Below are positions 8,486 to 18,261 of a stretch of 64,000 bases of DNA, piece by piece (the first letter of the stretch is position 1; every line of letters begins with the position of its first letter). Under the pieces are notes generated by a model, which was not told the origin of the DNA, ran no database searches, and saw only the letters and a list, made by a program, of their open reading frames with translations. Source of the DNA: Natronomonas salsuginis (GTDB lineage Archaea; Halobacteriota; Halobacteria; Halobacteriales; Haloarculaceae); NCBI RefSeq assembly GCF_005239135.1, contig NZ_QKNX01000002.1:310001-374000 (forward strand). Reading direction: 5' to 3'. A program made the position numbers and the translations under genes.

Positions 8486-9619
8486 TCATGCGCGTTCGAA
8501 GATCGGGCCTGAGCCCGAGCGGTCGAGTGCGAGGCGATAGACGCCGGTCAACCGCGCGGCCGCAGTCTCCCAATCCTGTTCGACGGCGTGTTCGTGGTTC
8601 GATCGACCGATGGCTTCGAGATCGGGATGCTCCCGAGCGCGACGGAGCGCTCTCGCGAGCCCGTCTGGGTCGTCCGGATCGTACAGGAAGTTCTCCCCCG
8701 GCAGCGTCTCGGGGAGACAGCCGATCGTCGGTGCGACGACCGGTATCCCGTAGGAGAGGCCGAGGTGTGCCGATCCGGAGTTGAGGATGTTCCGGTACGG
8801 TAACGCGAGGACGTCGGCTGCGTTCATGTAGTGCTGTATCCGATCGTCGGGGACGAACTCGAAGACCGTCTCGACGCCGCCGATGCCGTACGAGAGCGTC
8901 TCGAGTTCCCGCCGTAGCTCGTCCGTGTGCGGGTTACCGACGATCCACAGCTCCGTGTCGGGCGCGTCGAGCTCGACGAACGCCTCGATGAGCTCGGGGA
9001 TGCCCTTGTACTCGCGGACCAACCCGAAGAAGAGACAGACGAACGCGTCCTCGGGGATTGAGAGCTCCTCTCTGGCTATCTCCTCCGAGGCCTCGTTTTC
9101 GTACGCGGCGATGAAGTTCCCGTCCGGAACGACCGAAACGTCTGCCGGATCCGCGAACGAGTACGTCGACGCGATCGTCTCGATCGCGGCGTGGCATTTG
9201 ACCGTCACGGCGTCGGCGACCGAAAAGAGGAGTTCGTTGACGACCCGCTCGATCCGTCGATACTTCCCCTCGTGGTGCCGTTCGTTGTGAACCGTCCAGA
9301 CGACGGCGACCGGGAGCAAAGAGACGATGACGAGATCGACGAGCATCGTCACGGCGCGCAGTACCGTGGCAGCTCGATCGATCAGTTCGTCCCCGGTCGG
9401 GCTGATGATGTAGTAGTCATAGACCCAATCGAGTTGCATCACGTCGGCGTCGCGATGCGCGAGCGCGGTCCGAGTCAGCGGGAACAACAGCGGCAGTTCG
9501 GGCGTTCTGACGTCCGCACCCAGCTCCCGAAGCGCGCCTGTCGACAGCGACATGTAAGGGTTCTCCGGATAGCGCTCGCCGTCCATGAGGAGCACGGTGA
9601 GATCGTCGGCCCGGCTCAT
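8486..9619 (-). CDS. Glycosyltransferase, GT-B fold (GT4-like)
   Basis: A 377-residue GT-B protein. The N-terminal domain is atypical and carries a hydrophobic stretch, TVLRAVTMLVDLVIVSLLPV (about 93-112), that could lie at the membrane. The C-terminal donor domain is clear: VCLFFGLVREYKGIPELIEAF (about 204-224), LWIVGNP, YMNAADVLALPYRNILNSG and SYGIPVVAPTIGCLPETL, with the acidic/glycine pattern of GT4 enzymes. Acceptor and sugar cannot be assigned. It transcribes away from the flippase gene, with a 259 bp divergent promoter region between them. Confidence 0.82.
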   Translation of the reverse strand: MSRADDLTVLLMDGERYPENPYMSLSTGALRELGADVRTPELPLLFPLTRTALAHRDADVMQLDWVYDYYIISPTGDELIDRAATVLRAVTMLVDLVIVSLLPVAVVWTVHNERHHEGKYRRIERVVNELLFSVADAVTVKCHAAIETIASTYSFADPADVSVVPDGNFIAAYENEASEEIAREELSIPEDAFVCLFFGLVREYKGIPELIEAFVELDAPDTELWIVGNPHTDELRRELETLSYGIGGVETVFEFVPDDRIQHYMNAADVLALPYRNILNSGSAHLGLSYGIPVVAPTIGCLPETLPGENFLYDPDDPDGLARALRRAREHPDLEAIGRSNHEHAVEQDWETAAARLTGVYRLALDRSGSGPIFERA

Positions 9620-9878
9620 CGGTCCTCAGTGGGGGCAGTGGGGTCGAGGCTGTAGAGCGTGTGTACGTGCCCGAGAAGCGCCGAGACGTGTGCGGACATG
9701 TGAGAACGCACGGCGAATCGGATGGTAAGTATGGACCGCTTATCGGACGGTACGGAATCGCGGATCGGTGAACGCCCGACGTTACGTCCAGAATAACAAT
9801 CGTCACCTCATGCCGAGACCCGTCAATGAGCGGCGTACGATTCGACGAACACCGCCGACAGTGCACAGTGGTTCGGAG

Positions 9879-11381
9879 ATGAGAGACCGGCTGGAGCGAC
9901 TCGTCGCGCGACTGGTTCCGACCGGATCCGTGCTGCAGCGGACGGTCAAAAGCGGCATCTGGGTGTCGGCGACGAAGATGTCGCTTCGGCTGTCACAGAT
10001 GCTAATGTTGGTCATTCTCGCTCGGTTGCTCGCGCCGCGCGACTTCGGGTTGATGGGCGTCGCGCTGTTGACGCTCGCGGCGACCGAACGGTTCACCGAC
10101 ATCGGTCTCAATGCCGCGCTCATCCAACAGAAGGAGACGAACGTCGACGGGTATCTCAACACCACGTGGTGTCTCGAGATCGCGCGGGGCGTGTTGGCGT
10201 TCGGGGTCGTGTTCCTCTCGGCGCCGTTCATCGCGGCGTTCTTCAGCGAACCGGGAGCGACGAACGTCGTCCGCGTCCTCGCGCTCGTTCCGGTCCTCTA
10301 CGGTCTCCGTAACCCAGCAGTGGTGTACTTTCAGAAGGACCTCTCGTTTCACAAGGACTTCATATACAACGCGGCGGGTGCGATCTCACAGCTCGTCGTT
10401 GGCGTCGGCTACGCGCTGTACTCCCCGACCGTGTGGGCGCTCGTGTTCGCGACGATGAGCCAGCCCGCGGTCCGACTCGTTCTCTCGTACGTCCTCCACG
10501 AGTACCGACCGTGGCCGTCGTTCAACCCCGAGATGGCCAGAGAGCTCATCCACTACGGCAAGTGGATCACCGGCGCGTCGATCATGGGCTACCTCTACAG
10601 CCAGGGCGACGACGTGTTCGTCGGCTGGTATCTTTCCGCCACGGCGCTTGGATTTTACCAGTACGCCTACCGGCTGGCGGACCTTCCCGCCGCGGAGGTG
10701 TCCGGTATCATCTCGAAGGTCACGTTCCCGGCGTATTCGCGGATCCAGAGCGATATGGACGCACTCAGGGACGCGCTCTTGCAGTCGACGCGTCTCACCG
10801 CGTTCGTCGCGTTTCCGTTAACCTTCGGAATCGCACTCGTCGCCCCGAGTTTCGTCCCCGCGATCCTCGGCGAGCAGTGGACGCCGATGATCCTGACGAT
10901 GCAACTGCTCGCCATATACGGGCTGTTACACGCGATCACGCGAAACTTCGGATCGCTCTGGAAGGCGCTCAATCATCCCGATTACGTCGCAAAGCTCGGA
11001 CTCTTGCGGGTGATCTGCATCGCGATCTTGATCTGGCCGGCGACGGCCCGATGGGGCATCGAGGGGACCGCGGTGGTCGTCGTCGGCGTCTACATCTTCC
11101 CGATGTTGCCGCTCGACGTGTATCTCTCGGCGAAGGTCGTCGAGGGCCGTTCGATGCAGATCTACCGCGAATACCTCTACCCGTTCGTCGCCGCCGCCAC
11201 GATGTTCGGGAGCCTCTGGTACGCGCGCGGACTCGTCGATCTGTCACCGCTCGTCGAGTTCGCGTTCCTCGTTCCGGCGGGGACGGTGGTGTATCTCGCG
11301 GTCGCGCTCGTGTTGGAGCGGCAGTTCGACTGGGGAATCGAACGCATCATTCGGATGATATCGAACGGACTCCGGGGATGA
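9879..11381 (+). CDS. Wzx-like polysaccharide flippase (MATE/MVF superfamily)
   Basis: About 500 residues with roughly a dozen or more hydrophobic segments along its length. It opens with an amphipathic VLQRTVKSGIWVSATKMSLRL region and the helix MLMLVILARLLAPRDFGLMG, the signature start of lipopolysaccharide-biosynthesis flippases, where RLLxPxDFGL is conserved. YGKWITGASIMGYLYSQGDD (about 226-245) starts the second half repeat. It would flip a lipid-linked oligosaccharide across the cytoplasmic membrane. The ATG at 9879 was chosen; an in-frame upstream start at 9768 would add a poorly conserved basic tail. It heads a run of same-strand glycan genes. Confidence 0.9.
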   Translation: MRDRLERLVARLVPTGSVLQRTVKSGIWVSATKMSLRLSQMLMLVILARLLAPRDFGLMGVALLTLAATERFTDIGLNAALIQQKETNVDGYLNTTWCLEIARGVLAFGVVFLSAPFIAAFFSEPGATNVVRVLALVPVLYGLRNPAVVYFQKDLSFHKDFIYNAAGAISQLVVGVGYALYSPTVWALVFATMSQPAVRLVLSYVLHEYRPWPSFNPEMARELIHYGKWITGASIMGYLYSQGDDVFVGWYLSATALGFYQYAYRLADLPAAEVSGIISKVTFPAYSRIQSDMDALRDALLQSTRLTAFVAFPLTFGIALVAPSFVPAILGEQWTPMILTMQLLAIYGLLHAITRNFGSLWKALNHPDYVAKLGLLRVICIAILIWPATARWGIEGTAVVVVGVYIFPMLPLDVYLSAKVVEGRSMQIYREYLYPFVAAATMFGSLWYARGLVDLSPLVEFAFLVPAGTVVYLAVALVLERQFDWGIERIIRMISNGLRG

Positions 11382-11451
11382 GCCCACCGACAGGTTCGAA
11401 CGCCTACCCGATCGATCACGGCCTGTCGGGGGCGATGGCGGTTAGCAACAG

Positions 11452-11459
11452 TATACTAA
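11452..11459 (+). promoter_or_regulatory. TATA box for the FG-GAP gene
   Basis: TATACTAA lies 28 bp before the ATG at 11488, consistent with a leaderless transcript starting at or near that codon. It indicates a separate promoter inside the glycan locus for the FG-GAP, glycosyltransferase and heparinase run. Confidence 0.6.
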
Positions 11460-11487
11460 CCACGATCGCTCGCATCGCTTCAACGAG

Positions 11488-12741
11488 ATGAAGTTCGAAC
11501 ACGAGCATATCGACTCGTTGCCACCCTGTGGTCGGCTCTTCGTCTGTCAGCCGATCGATCTCACCGACAACGGTCGACCGGATCTCATCGTCGGCGGTGC
11601 GGGCAGCGAAACGCTCCCGATACTCGGCGTCGAGGGCGTCCCGCTGTTCGGGCGGTTGTTCCGGCAGCTCGAGAACGATCTGTTCTGGTACGAGAACCCC
11701 GGCTGGGAGCGACACGTCATCTCCTCGCGGTCGGATCTCAACGTGAATGGGAACGCGCTCGGCGATATCTCCGGGAACGGACGGCTCGACCTCCTCGTCG
11801 GACAGGCTCTCGGCGACCGCGACATCTACTGGTTCGAACAGCCGGCCGATCCGCGCGAGCCGTGGACGGAGCACCTGATCGGCGGCGAGTTCGAAAAGTA
11901 CCACGACCTCGCGTTCGGCGACGTCGACAACGACGGCGAACCGGAGGTGGTCGGTGCCTCCCAGCGGAGCGAGGTCGTGTTCTACTACGACGTACCCGAC
12001 GATCCGTACCAGTCGCCGTGGCCGAGCGAGTGTCTTCACGTGATCGACCGGGGGAGACACGTCGAGGGGCTCGAGATCGTCGATATCGACGGCGATGGGC
12101 GGAACGAACTCATCGCGGGGACGGGCGTCTACCGGTGCGACGAGGCGGTGGCGGCTGCCGCCGAATCGACCGCGACGACGGACGGGGGACAGCGATCGTC
12201 CGTCGAAATCGAACGGACGGGGGAACCAGATGGCGGTCCGGACGCACGATCGAACGGCGACCGAGCGCTGACCGACGGCTGGCGGCGCGAGGACATCGCC
12301 GTCGGCTGGGAGTGGACCCGGGTTGCCGTCGGGGATATCGACGACGACGGCGACTTCGAGGTGGTGTTCACCGAGGGCGACCTCCCGGAGCTCGGCGACC
12401 GGATGGGGCGGGTCGGCTGGTTCGATCCCCCTGAGTGGACGGCCCACATCCTCCGCGACGACCTCCACTGTCCGCACTCGGTACAGCTCGCCGATTTCGA
12501 CGACACCGGACGACTCGACATATACGTCGCCGAGATGGGCCTCGACCGCCACGACGACGAGGCGAAACACTTCGTCTTTCGCAACCTCGGCGAGGGCCGC
12601 TTCGAGGAGACCGTCGTCGCTTCGGGGATCCCAACACACGAAGCGAAGGCCGTCGACGTGGACGGCGATGGACGGATCGACATCATCGGCAAGTCCTACG
12701 AGCCGAACACGCACGTCGATGTCTGGTACAACGGGGCCTGA
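11488..12741 (+). CDS. FG-GAP/VCBS repeat beta-propeller protein without signal peptide
   Basis: A 417-residue protein with repeated Asp-rich, calcium-binding-type loops: LTDNGRPDLIVG (about 30-41), ISGNGRLDLLVG, DVDNDGEPEVVG, DIDGDGRNELIAG, DIDDDGDFEVVF, DFDDTGRLDIYV and DVDGDGRIDIIG. Seven blade-like units fit a beta-propeller. A low-complexity Ser/Asp/Arg-rich insertion occupies about residues 220-262. FG-GAP proteins are usually extracellular, but this one begins MKFEHEHIDSLPP with no Sec or Tat signal and no lipobox. It precedes a GT2 gene by five bases and is probably in the same operon. It might scaffold the glycan machinery inside the cell or leave by another route (inference). Confidence 0.82.
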   Translation: MKFEHEHIDSLPPCGRLFVCQPIDLTDNGRPDLIVGGAGSETLPILGVEGVPLFGRLFRQLENDLFWYENPGWERHVISSRSDLNVNGNALGDISGNGRLDLLVGQALGDRDIYWFEQPADPREPWTEHLIGGEFEKYHDLAFGDVDNDGEPEVVGASQRSEVVFYYDVPDDPYQSPWPSECLHVIDRGRHVEGLEIVDIDGDGRNELIAGTGVYRCDEAVAAAAESTATTDGGQRSSVEIERTGEPDGGPDARSNGDRALTDGWRREDIAVGWEWTRVAVGDIDDDGDFEVVFTEGDLPELGDRMGRVGWFDPPEWTAHILRDDLHCPHSVQLADFDDTGRLDIYVAEMGLDRHDDEAKHFVFRNLGEGRFEETVVASGIPTHEAKAVDVDGDGRIDIIGKSYEPNTHVDVWYNGA

Positions 12742-12746
12742 ACGCG

Positions 12747-13766
12747 ATGTCATCCGAGACGACACATCCCAGGACGAACGGATCAGCCGCGACGTATCGA
12801 ACCGAACACGAGATCGACCGAAACGCGACCGACGAGTCGTCACGGTCGCCGCTCGTGAGCGTCGTGATCACCACGTACAACAGACCGTCGTATCTCCGCG
12901 ACGCGGTCGAGAGCGTGTTCGAACAGCGCTACGAGGCGATCGAACTCATCGTCGTCGACGATCACTCCGAGACGGACACGCGAGCAGCGATCGCAGCGCT
13001 CGATGTCTCGTCGTTGACCGAGTTTCAGTACATTCGCCACGACGAAAACCGCGGCGCGAACGCGGCCAGAAATACAGGGATCGAGGCCGCAACGGGCGAG
13101 TACGTCGCCTTCCTCGACGACGACGACCGATGGGTTCCCGGGAAGATCGACCGGCATGTCGAGGCCTTCGAGACGGCCGGTTCGGACGTCGGCGTGGTCT
13201 ACACCGGCATCGAGGCGATCCGACCCGAGGGCCGCGTGATCGAGATCCCACCGCCGATCGAGGGGGACATGACGAAGGCGTTGCTCTGCCGCAACGTCGT
13301 CGGGACGATGTCTGTCGTCATGGTCCGGACGGATGTTGCCAACGACGTCCCGCTCGACGAGGCGTTTCCGGCGTGGGCCGACCTCGAGTGGTATATCAAT
13401 CTCTCGCGTCGAACCGAGTTCAAACGGCTCCCGGAGCCGCTGACGGTGTACGAGTTCACGTCGCACGACCGCCTGAGCGACGACATCGAAAAGAAGCTTC
13501 GCGCCTACGAACTGTTCGTCGACCGGTTCGATTCGCTCGCGGCGTCGTACGGGCGGCTGTTTCGGCGCAAAATGCGCGGTTGGGCCGCCTATCGAGCCGG
13601 GAACGCGGCACTCATGGCCGGACGGTACGATCGCGCCCGCCGGTTCTTCGCGACTGCGCTCGTCTCGTACCCGTTCGAACCGACGTTCGCCACGCATTTT
13701 CTCGCCTCCACGGGCGGCCACGTCACGCACGGCCTCGCCAGGTGGATCAGACGCGTCACCACCTGA
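12747..13766 (+). CDS. Glycosyltransferase family 2
   Basis: A 339-residue GT-A fold enzyme. A polar N-terminal tail of about 35 residues is followed by LVSVVITTYNRPSYLRDAVE, LIVVDDHSETD (first acidic site), ENRGANAARNTGIEAATGEY and the DxD-type FLDDDDRWVPGK near residue 115. The C-terminal part has a helix-rich extension ending TGGHVTHGLARWIRR. It uses a nucleotide sugar as donor; the acceptor is unknown. Its ATG follows the FG-GAP stop codon by five bases, so the two should be co-transcribed. Confidence 0.9.
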   Translation: MSSETTHPRTNGSAATYRTEHEIDRNATDESSRSPLVSVVITTYNRPSYLRDAVESVFEQRYEAIELIVVDDHSETDTRAAIAALDVSSLTEFQYIRHDENRGANAARNTGIEAATGEYVAFLDDDDRWVPGKIDRHVEAFETAGSDVGVVYTGIEAIRPEGRVIEIPPPIEGDMTKALLCRNVVGTMSVVMVRTDVANDVPLDEAFPAWADLEWYINLSRRTEFKRLPEPLTVYEFTSHDRLSDDIEKKLRAYELFVDRFDSLAASYGRLFRRKMRGWAAYRAGNAALMAGRYDRARRFFATALVSYPFEPTFATHFLASTGGHVTHGLARWIRRVTT

Positions 13767-13928
13767 TGGTTCGCCTCGAAGCGATCGAGCCGGAGTTAGC
13801 CGGTTCGTAAGTAAGTACGACAGCGACCAAGCCCGACCAATGCGTACGACGAACGTCGAGGTGCCGAGTGGTCGCGTCGTGAACCCGACCGGACCGGCAG
13901 CCGACCGAGGGGCGGGAGGACAGCAGGC

Positions 13929-15266
13929 GTGACCGCGACGAACCGCCGCGTGGTGTTCGTCTCACAGATGTTCCCGCCGGAAACGGGCGGGAACGCGTCC
14001 CGTATCCACGACACCGCGACCAACATCCAGAGGGACGACTGGGCCGTGACCGTCCTCGCGCCGCCGCCGAGCTATCCGCCGGGGGCGTTCGACCGGAGCT
14101 GGCGGCGCTCGCGGACCGAGGACGTCGACGGCGTCACCGTACACCGGCTGTGGACGTGGCAGCCGACCTCCGAAAATCCGGGGATGGCAAAGCGGCTCCC
14201 CTACTACCTGATCTTCGGGATCCACGCCATGGTCTGGCTCCTCTGGAACGTTCGGAACTACGACATCGTGATCACCTCCACACCGCCGATCTCAACCGGC
14301 GCGCCCGGGCTCGTCGCGTCTGCGCTCGGCACGCCCTGGATCGTCGACATCAGGGATCTGTGGATCGACGCGTCGATCTCGCTCGGGTACCTCGAATCGG
14401 GAAGCGCGGTCGAGCGAGCCAGCCGCCGATTCCAGCGGCTGGTGTTGCACCGCGCGGATCGGCTCACCGTGACCACAGAAACCCTTGGACGAGCCGTTGC
14501 CAGGCGGTACGGTGAGGGACTCGAACTGAAGACGGTCATCGTGCCGAACGGGGTCGACACGGAACGGTTCCGGCCGGCGACCGCGGTGGCCGCCGAAAGC
14601 GGGATCGAGGCCGCAAGCCGATTGGTGACCGACGGACTCGCCTCGAACGGTTTCGGTGGCGGGTCGACGACCGAGGACGATGGTCGTGAGCCGTCGACCG
14701 ACTCGCCGCCGACGATCGTCTACACCGGCAACCTGGGGACCGCTCAGAACCTCGAAGCCTGTGTCGAGGCGATGCGACACGTCTCCGAGCCCGCCGTGTT
14801 TCGGCTCGTCGGGAGCGGTGACGTGGAATCGAAGCTCCGCCGGCTGGTCGACGACCTCGGGGTCGGGGACCGAGTCGAGTTCACCGGACTCGTCTCGCGC
14901 GACGAGGTCCCCGAGATCCTCGGGGACGCGACGATCGGTGTCGCACCGCTCGAGGAGACCGAAACGCTGGCGTACGCGATGCCGACGAAGGTGTACGAGT
15001 ACATGGCCTGCGGGCTTCCGACCGTCGTCACGGGGCGTGGCGAGATCCGCCGGTTCGTCACCGAGTCGGATGTCGGTGTCCACGCCGAGGGCGACCCCGA
15101 AGCGCTCGCCGACCGGTTCGACGAACTGCTCGCGGATCGCGGGCGTCGAAACGAGCTCGCGGTCCGGAGTCGCGAACACGTCGTCGAGCACTACGACCGG
15201 ACGGCCATCGCGCGTCGGCTGAGCGACGAACTGCGCACACTCGTCGGGGACCATGAGTCGGCGTAG
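13929..15266 (+). CDS. Glycosyltransferase family 4 (WbuB-like)
   Basis: A 445-residue GT-B enzyme starting at a GTG preceded by GGGAGG at 13914-13919. The N-terminus VVFVSQMFPPETGGNASRIH resembles the WbuB-like subgroup, and IVITSTPPISTGAPG and TPWIVDIRDLWIDASI follow. The donor domain has PPTIVYTGNLGTAQNLE (about 258-274), FRLVGSGD and MPTKVYEYMACGLPTV, with the catalytic E-x7-E-like acidic pattern. A Ser/Gly/Asp-rich linker at about 220-257 is a halophile-specific insertion. Its 3' end overlaps the heparinase gene by 14 bp. WbuB-type enzymes next to heparinase II/III-like genes are a recurring pairing in bacterial capsule loci (established knowledge, as I recall it). Confidence 0.88.
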   Translation: MTATNRRVVFVSQMFPPETGGNASRIHDTATNIQRDDWAVTVLAPPPSYPPGAFDRSWRRSRTEDVDGVTVHRLWTWQPTSENPGMAKRLPYYLIFGIHAMVWLLWNVRNYDIVITSTPPISTGAPGLVASALGTPWIVDIRDLWIDASISLGYLESGSAVERASRRFQRLVLHRADRLTVTTETLGRAVARRYGEGLELKTVIVPNGVDTERFRPATAVAAESGIEAASRLVTDGLASNGFGGGSTTEDDGREPSTDSPPTIVYTGNLGTAQNLEACVEAMRHVSEPAVFRLVGSGDVESKLRRLVDDLGVGDRVEFTGLVSRDEVPEILGDATIGVAPLEETETLAYAMPTKVYEYMACGLPTVVTGRGEIRRFVTESDVGVHAEGDPEALADRFDELLADRGRRNELAVRSREHVVEHYDRTAIARRLSDELRTLVGDHESA

Positions 15267-17199
15267 CCGGGTCGTTCGGGAGGTTCCCGCAGCGAGGACG
15301 CTGTACCTCGGCGCGCACACGCTCGGGCGGATGCGGCCGCAACAGATCGCCGGCATCGGTCTCAGAAACGCCCGCGAACAGCTCCTGCCCCGGCTGCCGA
15401 TCGACTTCGATCGGCGCTACGATCGTCGGGTGCCGTCGGATCCGGTGGCGTCGACCGACGCGATCGCGGACAACACCGCCGTCCTTCGCGACAGTCTGGA
15501 CGACGACGACCGACGGCGGCGGAGAGACCGCGCGTGTGCCGTCGCCGATGGGCGAGTGGTGTTGATGAACCAAACCGTTCGGCTCGAACGCGGCGAGCCG
15601 ATCGATTGGCAGGACGATCGATTCGAGGATCGATCGCCGCTGTGGCGATCGAAGCTGTACGCGTTCGAGCCGTTGGCGGACGTCGCGCTCGGGGTCGAAC
15701 CGACGGCGTCCGACAACGACGTTCGAAACGCCTTCGACACGTGGATCGACGCGTGGATCGACACGGTCGACGTGGGCGGCCAGAACTACCTCCGGCGGCT
15801 GTGGACCCCGTGGTCGGTCTCGCTGCGGATCCAACGCTGGCTCCGGTATCTCGCCTGGCGACGAGCGGACCCGGCGTGGGTCGACCCGGACGCCGACGCC
15901 GCGCTTCGGCGCGAGACATATAAGAACGCGTGTTTCCTGCGGAACCACGTCGAGCGGGACGTCGGCGGCAACCATCTGATCGAGAACGGGGCCGCGCTGC
16001 TCGTGGCGGGACTCGCCTTCGAGGCGCACGACACCGACTGGATCGAGACGGGGCTGTCGATACTCGACTCGGCGGCCGAACGGCAGTTCCTCGACGACGG
16101 CTGCCACTTCGAGCGGAGTCCGATGTATCACGCCCTGGTCCTCACCCGGTTTCTGACCGCACAGGACCTCCTCGAACGGACGGGGCGACCGGTACCGCCG
16201 GGGATCGCGTCCGTGGCGACGGTGGCCACCGGCTTTCTCGAACGGCTCCGGCCGCCGGACGGGCGGATTCCGCTGTTGAACGACGCCGTCTACGGGGAGG
16301 CGCTCCCGCTGGACGCCTGCCTCCGGTACGCCGACCGCGTCGGCGTCGGCCGGGTCGAGTCCCGCGACGAGGTCCCCCGAACGGTTCGCGACGTTCCGCC
16401 GACGATTTCGGGATACGAGTGGCTCCGGACGGAGATCGGGTCGATGCTCGTCGACGGCGGTCCGGTCGGTCCGCGGCACCTCCCCGGGCACTCCCACAGC
16501 GACACGCTCGGGGTCCTCCTGTGGATCGGCGATCACCCAGTCGTCACCGACACCGGAACGTTCGACTACGTTGCCGGACCTCGGCGCGAATACGCCCGCG
16601 GCGTTCGGGGGCACAACACGGTACAGGTGGGAACGTCGGAGCCGATCGCGATCGGCGGGAAGTACTTGATGGGGCCGCGCCCACGACCGACCGCGAGCGT
16701 TCGCTCGGGTGAGGTGTCGCTGTTCGAGGGGCGCTACGAGGCGAATCCGCTCGGCGAGTCGCCGTACGCGCACCACCGCGCGATCTACGCGGGGGACGAC
16801 TGGTGGGTCATCGACGACACAGTCCGCGGCGACGGCGCGTCCCGGGCGCGAGGCCGCCTCCACCTCCACCCCGACGTCGTCCCCGCCATTGAGGACGACG
16901 GCGTGTCGCTACGGATACCGGGCGAACGGACGATTTGGATTCACGCGCTCAGCGGCGCGACGATCGATCTCGAAGACGGCTGGTACTACCCCCGGTTCGG
17001 CGAAGCGATCGAACGACCGGTGCTGCGGTTCGAATCGAGCGACACCGATCCCGCGACGATCGGGGCGGCACTCACGACCGACGCTGTGGAGAGCGCCGAG
17101 TGGACGATGGACGGGGGGCAGCGGGTGCGATTCGACCGCACCGAACACCGACTCCCGACGCCGAAGTTACGCGCCGCGGAGTTCCGAACCCGGCGTTAG
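15253..17199 (+). CDS. Heparinase II/III-like protein (polysaccharide lyase fold)
   Basis: A 648-residue protein with the usual two-part layout: an N-terminal helical toroid (about 20-370; note the NGAALLVAG and ERSPMYHALVL segments) and a C-terminal beta-sandwich. The sandwich begins at GHSHSDTLGVLLWIGDHPV, with His413 and His415 in the conserved GHSHSD motif, and continues with RGHNTVQVG. Enzymes of this family cleave uronic-acid-containing polysaccharides by beta-elimination. No signal peptide is visible, which is usual for versions inside biosynthesis clusters. It might edit or control the length of the polymer, and a uronate such as ManNAcA made by WecB/WecC would suit it (inference). 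It overlaps the preceding GT4 gene, so expression is coupled. Confidence 0.85.
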   Translation: MSRRSRVVREVPAARTLYLGAHTLGRMRPQQIAGIGLRNAREQLLPRLPIDFDRRYDRRVPSDPVASTDAIADNTAVLRDSLDDDDRRRRRDRACAVADGRVVLMNQTVRLERGEPIDWQDDRFEDRSPLWRSKLYAFEPLADVALGVEPTASDNDVRNAFDTWIDAWIDTVDVGGQNYLRRLWTPWSVSLRIQRWLRYLAWRRADPAWVDPDADAALRRETYKNACFLRNHVERDVGGNHLIENGAALLVAGLAFEAHDTDWIETGLSILDSAAERQFLDDGCHFERSPMYHALVLTRFLTAQDLLERTGRPVPPGIASVATVATGFLERLRPPDGRIPLLNDAVYGEALPLDACLRYADRVGVGRVESRDEVPRTVRDVPPTISGYEWLRTEIGSMLVDGGPVGPRHLPGHSHSDTLGVLLWIGDHPVVTDTGTFDYVAGPRREYARGVRGHNTVQVGTSEPIAIGGKYLMGPRPRPTASVRSGEVSLFEGRYEANPLGESPYAHHRAIYAGDDWWVIDDTVRGDGASRARGRLHLHPDVVPAIEDDGVSLRIPGERTIWIHALSGATIDLEDGWYYPRFGEAIERPVLRFESSDTDPATIGAALTTDAVESAEWTMDGGQRVRFDRTEHRLPTPKLRAAEFRTRR

Positions 17200-17239
17200 G
17201 CGTCGCTTAGCTATCATAGCGTCTCTCGAAAGGCGCGAT

Positions 17240-18223
17240 ATGTCAGCATCGGAATCGAGTACCCGTACGGCAGTTTCGTTCGATCTCTTGGCGATATCGA
17301 TCGTTTCGATCGCGATCGTTGGGATCTCCTCCGCGCCGGTGCTCGTCGCTCCGTTCGTACGGGTCAGTCTGGGGATCGTGTTCGTCCTGTTCGCACCCGG
17401 ATACGCGCTTGTCTCGGTGCTCCTCCCCGAGCGAACGGCGATCGAATCCGGCCGAGCGCGGCAGATCACGATCGCCGAACGGCTCGTCATGTCGATCGGA
17501 TTGAGCGCCATAATCGTCCCGCTCGTCGGGTACGCGCTCCACTACGCGACGCTTCGGATCGACGGGGCGGCGATGGTCAGCTTCGTGGGCGCGATCACGG
17601 TCGCGCTGGCGGTGCTCGCATGGGGGCGACGCCGATTGGCGAGCGACCCCTTCGGGATCGATCCCTTCGGGGCGATGGATCGCACGAAGGCGTTTCTCGT
17701 CGTCCCACGGCAGAGGCGTGAAACCGCGCTCAACGCGGCTATCGTCGTCGGGATCGTCGTCGCGGCGGCGACCATTGGGGTCACGGCCGCGACGAACGAA
17801 AACGGCGAACGGTACACCGAGTTCTATCTCCTCTCGGGGGGCGCAGAGACCGAAGGCGCGGTAGCTGACGGATATCCCGTCGAGGTGACGAGCGGGGATT
17901 CAGCGGCGTTCGTGGTCGGGATCGCGAACCACGAACGCGAATCGATCACGTACACGGTCGTCGTGCAACTGCAGCGGATCGATGCGGCGGCTGACGATCG
18001 GGCGATCACGGAGCGCGTCGTCCTCGATACGTTCGAGGTTTCAGTCGATAGCGGCGACTCCGTTGAGCGCGAACACGTGATCGAGCCGACCCTCGAGGGC
18101 GAGGACCTTCGGGTGACCTACCTGCTGTACGCGGAGACGCCCCTAGAGGATCCGACTGCCGAGAACGCCTACCGATCGACGCACGCGTGGATCGACGTGA
18201 CCGCATCGGTGACGGCGTCGTGA
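17240..18223 (+). CDS. DUF1616 membrane protein
   Basis: A 327-residue protein. Four N-terminal membrane helices are visible (about residues 14-35, 38-60, 80-105 and 110-130), with FVLFAPGYALVSVLLPER, the motif typical of DUF1616. A fifth helix, AIVVGIVVAAATIGVTAA (about 170-190), anchors a C-terminal domain of about 130 residues. That domain starts YTEFYLLSGGAETEG and has alternating strands such as VTSGDSAAFVVGIANHE and YTVVVQLQRID, an Ig-like layout predicted to lie outside the cell. The family occurs in archaeal glycan loci; its role is unknown. It starts 40 bp after the heparinase-like gene and is probably co-transcribed. Confidence 0.82.
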   Translation: MSASESSTRTAVSFDLLAISIVSIAIVGISSAPVLVAPFVRVSLGIVFVLFAPGYALVSVLLPERTAIESGRARQITIAERLVMSIGLSAIIVPLVGYALHYATLRIDGAAMVSFVGAITVALAVLAWGRRRLASDPFGIDPFGAMDRTKAFLVVPRQRRETALNAAIVVGIVVAAATIGVTAATNENGERYTEFYLLSGGAETEGAVADGYPVEVTSGDSAAFVVGIANHERESITYTVVVQLQRIDAAADDRAITERVVLDTFEVSVDSGDSVEREHVIEPTLEGEDLRVTYLLYAETPLEDPTAENAYRSTHAWIDVTASVTAS

Positions 18224-18261
18224 GTCCCGCGGCGTCTCCGCATCGCGCGTTCCTAACGCCC

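Noticed and set aside
11416-12843. 475-codon reverse frame opposite the FG-GAP gene
   Set aside because: Mirror-image of the Asp-rich repeats; it has no start context and no family match.
15058-16869. 603-codon reverse frame opposite the heparinase-like gene
   Set aside because: Lacks motifs and is the mirror of the GC-rich codon bias; the forward gene is complete and overlaps its neighbour as expected in an operon.
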